Origin: Lysobacteraceae bacterium
GTDB lineage: Bacteria; Pseudomonadota; Gammaproteobacteria; Xanthomonadales; Xanthomonadaceae
Assembly: GCA_003449195.1 (NCBI GenBank)
Contig: DMID01000012.1
Location: 1 to 5,997, forward strand
Direction of reading: 5' to 3'
DNA: 5,997 nt
This document shows, piece after piece, positions 1 through 5,806 of this stretch (its first letter is position 1; every line of letters starts with the position of its first letter). The notes under the pieces are model-generated. The model did no database searches and had not been told where the DNA came from. It was given only the letters and a program-made list of their open reading frames with translations. A program made the translations under genes and the position numbers.

Positions 1-2
1 CG

Positions 3-104
3 CAGGCCGAAATCGCCGAACTGCGCTGGATCGACCCGCACCCGCCGCACCCGGTGTCCGCGGCCCCGCTGAGCGCGAAGCATCTGCTGCCTTTGTGCCG
101 TTGA
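3..104 (+). CDS. Probable Nudix hydrolase, C-terminal fragment (5' end outside window)
   Basis: An open frame enters from the left edge and gives 33 residues before a TGA at 102-104. The segment reads EIAELRWIDP, then a proline/histidine-rich stretch, then APLSAKHLLPL. This resembles the last strand and helix of many Nudix-fold hydrolases, where an E-I-x-E-x-x-W motif followed by a short 'apL...llPl' tail closes the domain. The catalytic Nudix box would lie upstream and is not visible, so the substrate (nucleoside diphosphate derivative or other) cannot be named. No Shine-Dalgarno or start is in view. The call rests on tail similarity alone and could be wrong; a coding region ending at 104 is better supported than the family name. 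Confidence 0.5.
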   Translation, partial: QAEIAELRWIDPHPPHPVSAAPLSAKHLLPLCR

Positions 105-149
105 ATGAAGGCATGAGCGGCGTTGCATGCGCGATGGCCTGATGTTTCA

Positions 150-167
150 GGGGCCGGAGGCGGCCCC
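150..167 (+). terminator. Small GC hairpin downstream of the Nudix-like gene
   Basis: A 7-bp perfect stem (GGGGCCG at 150-156, CGGCCCC at 161-167) closes a 4-nt loop, 45 bp after the stop at 104. No T-run follows on the + strand, so it is not a classical intrinsic terminator; it could stabilise a 3' end or be chance in GC-rich DNA. The rest of the 105-303 gap holds another short stem (CTCGTG 211-216 with CACGAG 220-225), several GCATGC sites, and no promoter I can defend. Confidence 0.25.
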
Positions 168-289
168 GGTCCGGGTCACGCTCCGCGGCGGCCGCCATGG
201 CACCGCGTGCCTCGTGGGACACGAGTCGCCACCATGACCTTGGACGCATGCGCGGTGGCGGCATGCACGGCACGCTGGCAGCGTCATCC

Positions 290-295
290 GGAGGG
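290..295 (+). promoter_or_regulatory. Shine-Dalgarno that fixes the DUF2884 gene start
   Basis: GGAGGG lies 8 nt before the ATG at 304. The later in-frame ATGs at 337 and 346 have no purine-rich site at a suitable distance, and 367 has only a weak GGAA. This makes 304 the best-supported start, although starting at 346 or 367 would give a shorter, more typical signal peptide. Confidence 0.6.
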
Positions 296-303
296 AAGCC
301 GCC

Positions 304-1254
304 ATGCCGCATGTGCCGCCGTCAGCCTGCACCCGCATGCCGTCGATGCGCCGGTTTGGAACGGGCATGTGGCTTCCACGCTTTCCGTTGTGCGCCCTGT
401 CCTTGACTGTCGTACTGACCTGTCTGCCACCGTGTGCACGCGCCGACGAGGTGAAGGGTGTGAAGGTCTCCGCTGCACAGTGCAGCATCGCCACCGACTA
501 CGACGTGCTGGTGGATACCGGCGGGGTGTGGCTGTTGCGCAAGGAGGGCGTGCCGCGCGAGGTGTTCCTGCATGACGGCACGCTCAGCATCGACCAGCAG
601 GTACGGCCGGTGGATGAAGCCGATGTGCAGCGTTTGCGCGAGCTGGAATACGGCGCGCGACGGATGATGCCCGAGGCCGCCGGGCTGGCGCGCGAGGCGG
701 TGAACATCGGTTTCGACGTGTTCGGCAACGTGGTCCAGGTGCTGACCGGCAGCGCGCGCAAGGCACGCAAGGTCGGAAGCTATCGCAAGGATGCTTTGGC
801 CACGGTGGACGGCACGCTGGGCCGCGGGCGCTGGGAGCAGGACATCTACGACGAGAAGTTCGAGGCGCGGATGGAAGCAGCGGCCGAGGCCATGAGCGGG
901 GCGATCGCGCGCAGCGTGATGTGGCAGGTGTTCACCGGTCAGGCCGAGCAGATGGATGCCCGTGCCGACCGGATGGAAGCCGAGCTGGACCGGCAGGTCG
1001 AAGCGCGCAGCAAGCAGATCGAAACGCACGCCGCCGCGATGTGCGACGAGGCGCGCCATCTGTATGCAGTGCAGCAGTCCTTGGATTATCGGCTTGATGA
1101 TGGCCGGCCGCTGGAACTGCTGCGGGTGCGTTCCGATGAGGAGGATGTTCAGACCACGGCGGCCGCGCCGTCTGCGTCGACCGCTCCCGCGAACGATGCC
1201 AAGCCCGCCACCGCGATTGCGCCGAAGCCGGTGCCGGCGCGCCGGCAGCGGTGA
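304..1254 (+). CDS. Exported DUF2884 (YggN-like) protein
   Basis: The 316-residue protein appears to be a DUF2884/YggN-family periplasmic protein of unknown biochemical role. A hydrophobic segment at about residues 28-43 ending in C-A-R-A, with cleavage plausible before Asp48, indicates Sec export. The mature part opens with AAQCSIATDYDVLV, then a strand-rich region with a short 'lhDGtLsiD' motif (89-97). It continues as long, charged amphipathic helices rich in Glu, Arg and Ala (about 104-255) that may form a coiled coil. Cys60 and Cys247 flank the folded region; E. coli YggN, as I recall it, has cysteines in similar places, so a disulfide is plausible. Residues 284-316 form an Ala/Pro/Thr/Lys-rich low-complexity tail, probably disordered. 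The start at 304 follows the GGAGGG site. It converges on the M16 protease gene. The family call is from pattern recognition and no function is assigned. Confidence 0.72.
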   Translation: MPHVPPSACTRMPSMRRFGTGMWLPRFPLCALSLTVVLTCLPPCARADEVKGVKVSAAQCSIATDYDVLVDTGGVWLLRKEGVPREVFLHDGTLSIDQQVRPVDEADVQRLRELEYGARRMMPEAAGLAREAVNIGFDVFGNVVQVLTGSARKARKVGSYRKDALATVDGTLGRGRWEQDIYDEKFEARMEAAAEAMSGAIARSVMWQVFTGQAEQMDARADRMEAELDRQVEARSKQIETHAAAMCDEARHLYAVQQSLDYRLDDGRPLELLRVRSDEEDVQTTAAAPSASTAPANDAKPATAIAPKPVPARRQR

Positions 1255-1260
1255 TGCTGT

Positions 1261-1303
1261 CGCAGGCACGCCGCCCCCGCGCGCTTGCAGCGGCGTGCTT
1301 GCG
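1261..1303 (+). terminator. Long hairpin just after the DUF2884 stop
   Basis: A 14-bp stem with one G-U wobble (1261-1274 paired with 1290-1303) closes a 15-nt loop and begins 6 nt after the stop codon. The sequence that follows, GTGTCGTGTTGC, is only mildly T-rich, so it is a plausible but not textbook terminator for the + strand gene. Confidence 0.45.
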
Positions 1304-1334
1304 GTGTCGTGTTGCAAGAGAGACGGCAGACAAG

Positions 1335-1360
1335 CGAACGGCCCGTTGCCGGGCCGTTCG
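1335..1360 (-). terminator. Perfect hairpin, probable terminator of the M16 protease gene
   Basis: CGAACGGCCCG (1335-1345) and CGGGCCGTTCG (1350-1360) form a perfect 11-bp stem with loop TTGC, 26 bp beyond the protease stop. Read on the - strand, the flank after the stem is CTTGTCTGCCGTCTCTC, a broken pyrimidine/T-rich stretch. The + strand flank is G-rich and lacks T, so the hairpin mainly serves the - strand. Confidence 0.6.
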
Positions 1361-1386
1361 GGTGATGCACTGCGGCGGTTGGCGGC

Positions 1387-4173
1387 TTACTTCGTTGCAG
1401 CCGCCTTGCCGGCGTCCTTGCCCGCCGCCTTGGCGAAATCGCCGGCGCTGAACACGCTCAGCGTGTCCGGCTTGAAGGCGCGGCGGATCGCGGCGTTCAC
1501 CTGATCCAGCGTCAGTGCCTGGAACTTGGCATCGAGGTCGGCGCTGAACTGCATGGTGCGGTCGTGGAAGGCGTTGTCGCCCAGCACGCTGGCCACGTTG
1601 TCGTCGCTGGCGCGGGCCTGCTGGCGCTCGACGAGGATGCCGGCCACGGCGTCCTTCAGCTCGTCGGCGGTGATGCCGCCGCTGACCAGGCGGGCCAGTT
1701 CCTCGCGCACGCCGGCTTCCACCTTGGCCATGTTTTCCGGTGCGGCGATGGCCTGGATCACCAGGCTGCCGGCATCGTCCAGCCCGGTGCGGCTGTCGTC
1801 GGCGCGCAGGCTGCTGCCGATGCCGTAGCTGAGGCCTTCCTTCTGGCGGATGCGGTCGCCCAGGCGCGACTTCAGCGCGCCGCCGCCGAACACGCGGTTG
1901 GCCACCAGCAGCGCCGGGTAGTCGGCATCGGTGATCTTCAGCGGCAGGTTGGCGCGGCCCAGCAGCACCGCGTTGGCCTTGTCCGGAGTTTCGAAACGCT
2001 CCGCCTTGGCCGCCACCGCGGTGTAGTGGGTGGCGATGGGCGCGTAGGGCTTGGGCGAGGTCCAGCCGGCAAACAGGCTTTCCAGCTGGGCTTTCACTGC
2101 GGCCGGGTCGAAGTCGCCGACCACGGCGATCTCGCCGTTGGCCGTGCCGTAGAAGTTGCGATGGAAGGCCTTCACGTCGTCGAGCTTGAGCGCCTTGAGG
2201 TCGGCGATGGACTCGTCCAGCGTCTTGACGTGCAGCGGGTGCCCCACCGGCCACGGGTCGAAATACTGCGCCAGCGCCATGCCGGCCACGGTGCCCGGTT
2301 CCTTGCGCGAGGCTTCGATGCCGGTGAGCATCTGCAGGCGCAGTTGTTCGAACTCGCTTTGCGGATAGGCCGGGTGGCGCAGCACGTCGGCGGCCAGCGC
2401 GATGGCATCGGCCAGCTGGTCCTTGCGGGTGGTCAGCGAGATGTTCGCGCCCTGCAGGCTGCCGGACACGCTGGCCTGCGTTTTCAGGGCGTCGAAGCGC
2501 TGGCTGATCTGCTCGCGGCTCATGCTCTGGCTGCCCATCATCAGCATCGCGCCGGCGATGCCGGCCGCCGACGATGGCGAGGCGGCCACGCTCTTCTCGT
2601 CACCAAAGTGGAAGTCCGCATCCAGCACCACCGTTTCGCCGCGGGTCTTCTTGGGCAGCAGCGACACCTTCAGGCCGTTGCCGAGGGTGAAGGTCTGGGT
2701 GCGGTCCTGGATGTTCTTCGGCGTGGGGTCGAAGGCTTCGCCGGCGGCCACGGCGGCCTTGCCCTTGTAGGTGGCGGCCAGCGCGGCGATGTCCGGGGTG
2801 GCCGGGATCTCGGCGCGGTCGGGCTTTTCGGTCGGGATGAAGCGGCCCAGCGTGCGGTTGCTCGGCTTGAGGTAAGCGGCGGCGACGCGATTGACGTCGG
2901 CGGCAGTCACCTTGGCGATGGCGTCGCGGGTGATGAACAGCAGCCGCCAATCGCCGGCGGCGACGAACTCGGACAGGCCCAGGCCCACCGCGTTGACGTC
3001 GGTCAGGTACAGGTCGTAGGCGTTGGCCAGGCGCTGCTTGGCTTCGTCCACTTCCTTTTCGGTGACCGGGCGGGCGGCGATGTTCTCGACCTGGTCGAGC
3101 AGGGTGGTTTCCACCTTGGCCGGGTCGCCGTCCTTGGGCACCACGGCAATCGCGCTGAACAGGCCGGGGTCGCGCAGCGAGTCGTCGCCGGCGCCGGCAC
3201 CGGCGGACAGCTTGGTTTCCACCAGCGCCTTGTGCAGGCGTCCGGACGGCACGTCGGTCAGCAGGTTGGCCAGCACGTCCAGCGCCGGGCTGTCCGGATG
3301 GGCCAGGGCCGGCATGTGCCATGCCGCCATCACCAGACGCACGTCGCCGGTGCGGCGCACGTCCACTTCGCGTTCGCCGTCCTGGGTGGGCTCGACGGTG
3401 TACACCGGCGGCAGCACGCGCGTGGGCCGCGCGATCTTGCCGAAGCTGGCGTTGATCTGCTGCAGCACGGCGGCCGGGTCGATGCGGCCGGCGACGATCA
3501 GGGTGGCGGTGTCGGGCTGGTACCAGCGGTGGTAGAAGGCCTGCAGGCATTCGATCGGCACGTTTTCCACGTCACTGCGCGCGCCGATGGTGCTGTGGCC
3601 GTAGTTGTGCCAGAGGTAGGCGGTGGAGCGCACGCGTTCGCGCAGGATGCCCATCGGGCTGTTCTCGCCGCGTTCCATCTCGTTGCGCACCACGGTCATC
3701 TCGCTGTCCAGCGCGGACTTGGCGATGAAGGAATTGACCATGCGGTCGGCCTCCATGCCCAGCACCCAGCGCAAGGTGTCCTCGTTGGCCGGGAACGAGC
3801 TGTAGTAGTTGGTGCGGTCGAAGTAGGTGGTGCCGTTGTAGTTGACGCCGCGCTTCTTCAGCTCGCCAGTGATGTCGCCGTGGGTCGGCGTGCCCTTGAA
3901 CACGAGGTGCTCGAGCAGGTGCGCCATGCCGGTTTCGCCGTAGTTCTCCTTGGCCGAGCCGACGCCGTAGGTGATGTTCACCGTGACGGTGGGCTTGCTG
4001 GCATCGGGGAACAGCAGCACGCGCAGGCCGTTGGGCAGCGTGTACTGGCTGATGCCTTCGATGGACGGGCCGCTGGCCACGCCCTTGGGCGGGGCGGCGT
4101 CGGCCCACGAGGGCGCGGGGGCGAAGGCCAGCACCAGGCACAGGCCCAGCGTGGCGGTACGGATCAGGGACAT
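1387..4173 (-). CDS. Periplasmic M16 family zinc metalloprotease (insulinase/pitrilysin-like)
   Basis: The 928-residue protein should be an exported zinc endopeptidase of the M16 clan, digesting peptides or unfolded polypeptides inside a closed chamber. Residues 1-24 are a Sec signal peptide ending S-W-A before Asp25. The inverted zinc motif HLLEH is at 85-89 (ligands His85 and His89, catalytic Glu88), and Glu165 in VVRNEMERGEN is the likely third ligand, 76 residues after His89. The protein is an internal duplication: 'YTLPNGLRVLLFP' near 44 recurs as 'FTLGNGLKVSLLP' near 495, giving four M16 lobes in one chain. The second half lacks HxxEH but keeps the R...GLSY substrate-binding motif (Arg776, Tyr783). 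The length is close to that of single-chain periplasmic M16 proteases such as PqqL. The C-terminus is an Ala/Lys/Gly-rich tail. The start at 4173 has a modest GGAG (4184-4187) 10 nt upstream and is fixed by the signal peptide; upstream in-frame codons give non-protein-like sequence. It lies downstream of, and may be co-transcribed with, the thioredoxin gene. The natural substrate is not evident. Confidence 0.93.
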   Translation of the reverse strand: MSLIRTATLGLCLVLAFAPAPSWADAAPPKGVASGPSIEGISQYTLPNGLRVLLFPDASKPTVTVNITYGVGSAKENYGETGMAHLLEHLVFKGTPTHGDITGELKKRGVNYNGTTYFDRTNYYSSFPANEDTLRWVLGMEADRMVNSFIAKSALDSEMTVVRNEMERGENSPMGILRERVRSTAYLWHNYGHSTIGARSDVENVPIECLQAFYHRWYQPDTATLIVAGRIDPAAVLQQINASFGKIARPTRVLPPVYTVEPTQDGEREVDVRRTGDVRLVMAAWHMPALAHPDSPALDVLANLLTDVPSGRLHKALVETKLSAGAGAGDDSLRDPGLFSAIAVVPKDGDPAKVETTLLDQVENIAARPVTEKEVDEAKQRLANAYDLYLTDVNAVGLGLSEFVAAGDWRLLFITRDAIAKVTAADVNRVAAAYLKPSNRTLGRFIPTEKPDRAEIPATPDIAALAATYKGKAAVAAGEAFDPTPKNIQDRTQTFTLGNGLKVSLLPKKTRGETVVLDADFHFGDEKSVAASPSSAAGIAGAMLMMGSQSMSREQISQRFDALKTQASVSGSLQGANISLTTRKDQLADAIALAADVLRHPAYPQSEFEQLRLQMLTGIEASRKEPGTVAGMALAQYFDPWPVGHPLHVKTLDESIADLKALKLDDVKAFHRNFYGTANGEIAVVGDFDPAAVKAQLESLFAGWTSPKPYAPIATHYTAVAAKAERFETPDKANAVLLGRANLPLKITDADYPALLVANRVFGGGALKSRLGDRIRQKEGLSYGIGSSLRADDSRTGLDDAGSLVIQAIAAPENMAKVEAGVREELARLVSGGITADELKDAVAGILVERQQARASDDNVASVLGDNAFHDRTMQFSADLDAKFQALTLDQVNAAIRRAFKPDTLSVFSAGDFAKAAGKDAGKAAATK

Positions 4174-4190
4174 CGGGCGGACACTCCGTG

Positions 4191-4241
4191 CTCGCGGGGA
4201 AGGCACCGTCCTGCATGCGGCAGGACGGACTGGCCCGCGAG
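4191..4241 (-). promoter_or_regulatory. Nested stem-loop in the M16 protease leader
   Basis: An outer 8-bp perfect stem (CTCGCGGG 4191-4198 with CCCGCGAG 4234-4241) encloses an inner 9-bp perfect stem (CCGTCCTGC 4206-4214 with GCAGGACGG 4220-4228, 5-nt loop). They are separated by a 7x5-nt internal loop. On the - strand transcript the structure ends 3 nt before the GGAG ribosome-binding site of the protease gene. It could affect translation initiation, stabilise a processed 5' end, or attenuate read-through from the thioredoxin gene. It matches no riboswitch family I know. Confidence 0.4.
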
Positions 4242-4296
4242 TATCCGCCTTCCCCGCGCGCCGCACCTGTGCATTCGGACAGGGTAGGGTGGCGCG

Positions 4297-4327
4297 CCCC
4301 GGCCGCGTTGCGCGGACGCGGCCGGGG
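4297..4327 (-). terminator. GC-rich hairpin abutting the thioredoxin stop codon
   Basis: CCCCGGCCGCG (4297-4307) and CGCGGCCGGGG (4317-4327) form a perfect 11-bp all-GC stem with a 9-nt loop, one base beyond the thioredoxin stop. No T-run follows on the - strand (next bases CGCGCCACCCTACCCTGTCC), so it is unlikely to terminate efficiently alone. A partial terminator or 3'-end protection before the protease gene is more likely. Confidence 0.4.
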
Positions 4328-4328
4328 A

Positions 4329-4811
4329 TCACGGTGCGGCGGCCACCCTGGCGAAGAAGTCGTAGATGCCCTGGTCGCTCATCTTGCGGGCGTTGGCCAG
4401 CTCGCCTGCACGGGTGGCGTACACCAGCTTGCCGGCCGGCGAAATCACCACGGCGGCCGGGATGCCCTTGGCGATCGGGTGGCCATAGGCCTGGTCCAGT
4501 TCCAGGTTGCGGTCGAAATTGCCCACGTCGATCTTCACCACTTCGAAATGCTGCGCGACCAATGCGGCGTTCTGTTCGGTGTGCAGCGAGGCATCCAGTG
4601 CGCGGCAGTCGCCGCACCAGTTGGCGCCGAATACCAGCAGGGTCGGTTTGTGCGCGCGCTTGCCGGCGGCCAGCGCCTGCTTCACCTGCGCCTGCGCGTC
4701 GGCGTGCTCGTCGTAGGGCTGGGTGCCTTGGGGGGCGGTGTCGGCGGGCAGGTCGGCGGCATGGGCCAGCGGCGCCAGCGCGAGCAGGGAAACGAGCAGC
4801 CAGTGCTTCAT
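4329..4811 (-). CDS. Exported thioredoxin-like protein with CGDC active site
   Basis: The 160-residue protein is a small secreted thioredoxin-fold protein, probably a periplasmic thiol-disulfide reductant or oxidoreductase. Residues 1-18 form a Sec signal peptide (KHWLLVSLLALAPLAHA, cleavage A-H-A before Ala19). The thioredoxin domain spans about 38-157: strand 'PTLLVFGANW', redox motif W65-C66-G67-D68-C69, strand 'FEVVKIDVG', and the cis-proline motif G116-I117-P118 before 'AAVVISPAGKLV'. Cys66 and Cys69 are the only cysteines in the protein. The CGDC dipeptide differs from thioredoxin CGPC and DsbA CPHC; WC[GP]DC is typical of a poorly studied class of bacterial thioredoxin-like proteins. 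The start at 4811 is fixed by an AGGAGGT site 7 nt upstream and by the signal peptide. It is the promoter-proximal gene of a possible two-gene unit with the M16 protease, and is divergent from truC. The redox partner is unknown. Confidence 0.88.
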   Translation of the reverse strand: MKHWLLVSLLALAPLAHAADLPADTAPQGTQPYDEHADAQAQVKQALAAGKRAHKPTLLVFGANWCGDCRALDASLHTEQNAALVAQHFEVVKIDVGNFDRNLELDQAYGHPIAKGIPAAVVISPAGKLVYATRAGELANARKMSDQGIYDFFARVAAAP

Positions 4812-4818
4812 CGGGCGA

Positions 4819-4825
4819 ACCTCCT
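4819..4825 (-). promoter_or_regulatory. Strong Shine-Dalgarno for the thioredoxin-like gene
   Basis: On the - strand AGGAGGT stands 7 nt before the ATG at 4811. It is a near-perfect anti-SD match, the strongest in the window, and contrasts with the SD-less starts of truC and arfB. Confidence 0.75.
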
Positions 4826-4838
4826 GTGCGGGCCTGCC

Positions 4839-4868
4839 ATCGTGCGAAGCCCGTGCCGGCGGCGTCAA
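4839..4868 (-). promoter_or_regulatory. Possible sigma-70 promoter of the thioredoxin-like gene
   Basis: On the - strand TTGACG (4868-4863) matches the -35 consensus at 5 of 6 positions. With an 18-bp spacer it is followed by CACGAT (4844-4839), a weak -10 (3 of 6). Transcription would start near 4832, giving a leader of about 20 nt that still holds the AGGAGGT site. The weak -10 keeps this tentative. Confidence 0.3.
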
Positions 4869-4921
4869 TCGCGGCGTGTGGACGCAGGCGGAAATCTGCG
4901 GTGCATGCATGCGCATCTGTC

Positions 4922-4938
4922 GCCTGCCTGCCTGCCTG
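4922..4938 (+). repeat. Tetranucleotide tandem repeat (GCCT)4
   Basis: Four perfect copies of GCCT plus a G run through 4922-4938 in the divergent gap between the thioredoxin gene and truC. Just left of it, TGCATGCATGC (4902-4912) is a second short tetranucleotide repeat. Both are non-coding, so length change would alter promoter spacing rather than a reading frame. Confidence 0.7.
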
Positions 4939-4940
4939 TC

Positions 4941-4965
4941 ATGACATGACGTGACGTCACGTGAC
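4941..4965 (+). promoter_or_regulatory. Candidate operator: 14-bp palindrome within 5-bp phased RTGAC repeats
   Basis: Five 5-bp units (ATGAC, ATGAC, GTGAC, GTCAC, GTGAC) run end to end through 4941-4965. Around the inverted fourth unit they create a perfect 14-bp palindrome, ACGTGACGTCACGT, at 4949-4962. Such symmetry in a divergent promoter region suggests a dimeric regulator site. It overlaps the possible truC -35, so binding there could repress truC. I cannot name the regulator. Confidence 0.4.
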
Positions 4966-4990
4966 CGTGTGGCGGACGATGCCGGATAAT
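4961..4990 (+). promoter_or_regulatory. Possible truC promoter (-35 GTGACC, -10 GATAAT)
   Basis: GTGACC (4961-4966, 4 of 6 to consensus) and GATAAT (4985-4990, 5 of 6) are 18 bp apart. The -10 lies inside the frame that begins at ATG 4979, and is followed by 6 nt and an in-frame GTG at 4997. If used, this promoter would make a leaderless truC mRNA starting at that GTG. Confidence 0.35.
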
Positions 4991-5758
4991 CCGCAGGTGA
5001 ACGACTTTCCCGACATCGCCGCATTGGTCGCGACGGTCGAGCCGCCGCTGGCCGTCCTGCACCTCGACGAACGCCTGGTCGTGGTCCACAAGCCGGCCGG
5101 GCTGATGGTCCACGACAGCAAGCTGGCACGCGGCGAGGCGGATTTCCTCGCCGACCGCATGCGCGCGCAGTTCGGCAAGCCGGTGTTCCTGATCCACCGG
5201 CTGGACCGCGCCACCAGCGGCTGCCTGCTGGCCGCGTTCGACCGCGACACCGCCAGCTTTCTCGGCAAGGCGCTGATGGCCGGGGAGATCGGCAAGGACT
5301 ATCTGGCGGTGTGCCGTGGCTGGCCGGCCGAGGAGGATTTCCTCGTCGATCATCCGCTCGACGGCGGCCCCGGCAAACCGGAGAAAAAGCCGGCGCAGAC
5401 GCGCATCCGGCGCGTGGCGACGGCGCAGATGCCGTGGCCGGCCGGCGGTTTCGACAGTGCGCGCTATGCGCTGCTGCGCTGCTCGCCACTGACCGGGCGC
5501 TTCCGCCAGATCCGCCGCCACCTCAAGCATCTGTCGCACCACCTGATCGGCGACACCAGCCACGGCGACGGCCGCCACAACCGCTTGTTCCGCATGCAGG
5601 GCGTGCACCGGATGCTGCTGCATGCCGAGCGGCTGACGTTCCCCGACCCGTCGGGCAGTGGCCGGATCGACGTCATCGCCGCGCCCGACGGCGAGTTCGC
5701 CAAGGCGCTGGTGCTGCTGGGCCTGCAGGACGCACTGGCGGTGCCTGCCGGCAATTGA
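4979..5758 (+). CDS. truC: tRNA pseudouridine(65) synthase TruC-like, RluA family
   Basis: The 259-residue enzyme should isomerise a uridine to pseudouridine in RNA, most likely U65 in the acceptor/T-stem region of certain tRNAs, in the cytoplasm. The RluA-family signature H73-R-L-D-R-A-T-S-G81 carries the catalytic Asp76. The supporting N-terminal motif 'VVHKPAGLMVH' is at 35-45, the conserved tyrosine is in 'KDYLAVCRGW' (Tyr108), and 'TGRFRQIRRHL' at 172-182 is the basic active-site strand. 'IGDTSHGDGRHNR' at 190-202 with 'RMLLHAERL' after it is typical of TruC rather than RluA, RluC or RluD, and there is no S4 domain. Length is close to E. coli TruC. The start is uncertain: ATG 4979 is chosen as the only in-frame ATG ahead of the domain, but it has no SD at a usable distance. 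GTG 4961 lies in the palindrome, and GTG 4997 fits a leaderless mRNA; all three leave the domain intact. arfB follows 48 bp downstream. Confidence 0.88.
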   Translation: MPDNPQVNDFPDIAALVATVEPPLAVLHLDERLVVVHKPAGLMVHDSKLARGEADFLADRMRAQFGKPVFLIHRLDRATSGCLLAAFDRDTASFLGKALMAGEIGKDYLAVCRGWPAEEDFLVDHPLDGGPGKPEKKPAQTRIRRVATAQMPWPAGGFDSARYALLRCSPLTGRFRQIRRHLKHLSHHLIGDTSHGDGRHNRLFRMQGVHRMLLHAERLTFPDPSGSGRIDVIAAPDGEFAKALVLLGLQDALAVPAGN

Positions 5759-5794
5759 GCCGAGCGTCCGCGATGCGGATGTCATCTTGCCGTC

Positions 5795-5800
5795 TACAAT
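5795..5800 (+). promoter_or_regulatory. -10 hexamer TACAAT placed for a leaderless arfB mRNA
   Basis: TACAAT matches the -10 consensus at 5 of 6 positions and ends 6 nt before the A of the arfB ATG (5807), so transcription would begin at or next to the start codon. No good -35 is visible 16-19 bp upstream. A short stem (TCCGC 5767-5771 with GCGGA 5775-5779) lies in that region. Confidence 0.4.
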
Positions 5801-5806
5801 GGGGCC

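Noticed and set aside
322..1317. A 331-codon - strand frame across the DUF2884 gene
   Set aside because: It is the codon-aligned antisense shadow of the DUF2884 gene, with low-complexity His/Arg/Gly-rich translation and no recognisable motif.
4240..4247. GGATACT on the - strand as a -10 for a separate M16 protease promoter
   Set aside because: The hexamer is plausible, but no -35-like sequence lies 16-18 bp upstream, so I did not annotate it.
1564..4287. A 907-codon open frame on the + strand, antisense to the M16 protease gene
   Set aside because: Its codons align exactly with the protease codons on the other strand, so its stops would need TTA, CTA or TCA sense codons, which GC-rich genes avoid. 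The translation is His/Gly/Ala/Val/Gln-rich with no domain, while the - strand frame encodes a complete M16 protease with a signal peptide.
4281..4292. GGGTAGGGTGG as a possible G-quadruplex
   Set aside because: Only two GGG tracts and one GG are present, so a stable four-tract quadruplex is not supported.
4174..4617. N-terminal extension of the M16 protease frame up to 4617
   Set aside because: The extra 148 codons are Arg/Pro/Gly-rich, overlap the thioredoxin gene out of frame, and precede an obvious signal peptide and ribosome-binding site at 4173.
4865..5785. A 306-codon - strand frame opposite truC
   Set aside because: It is the antisense shadow of a gene carrying clear pseudouridine synthase motifs. 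Its own translation has no domain and it would run through the divergent promoter region.
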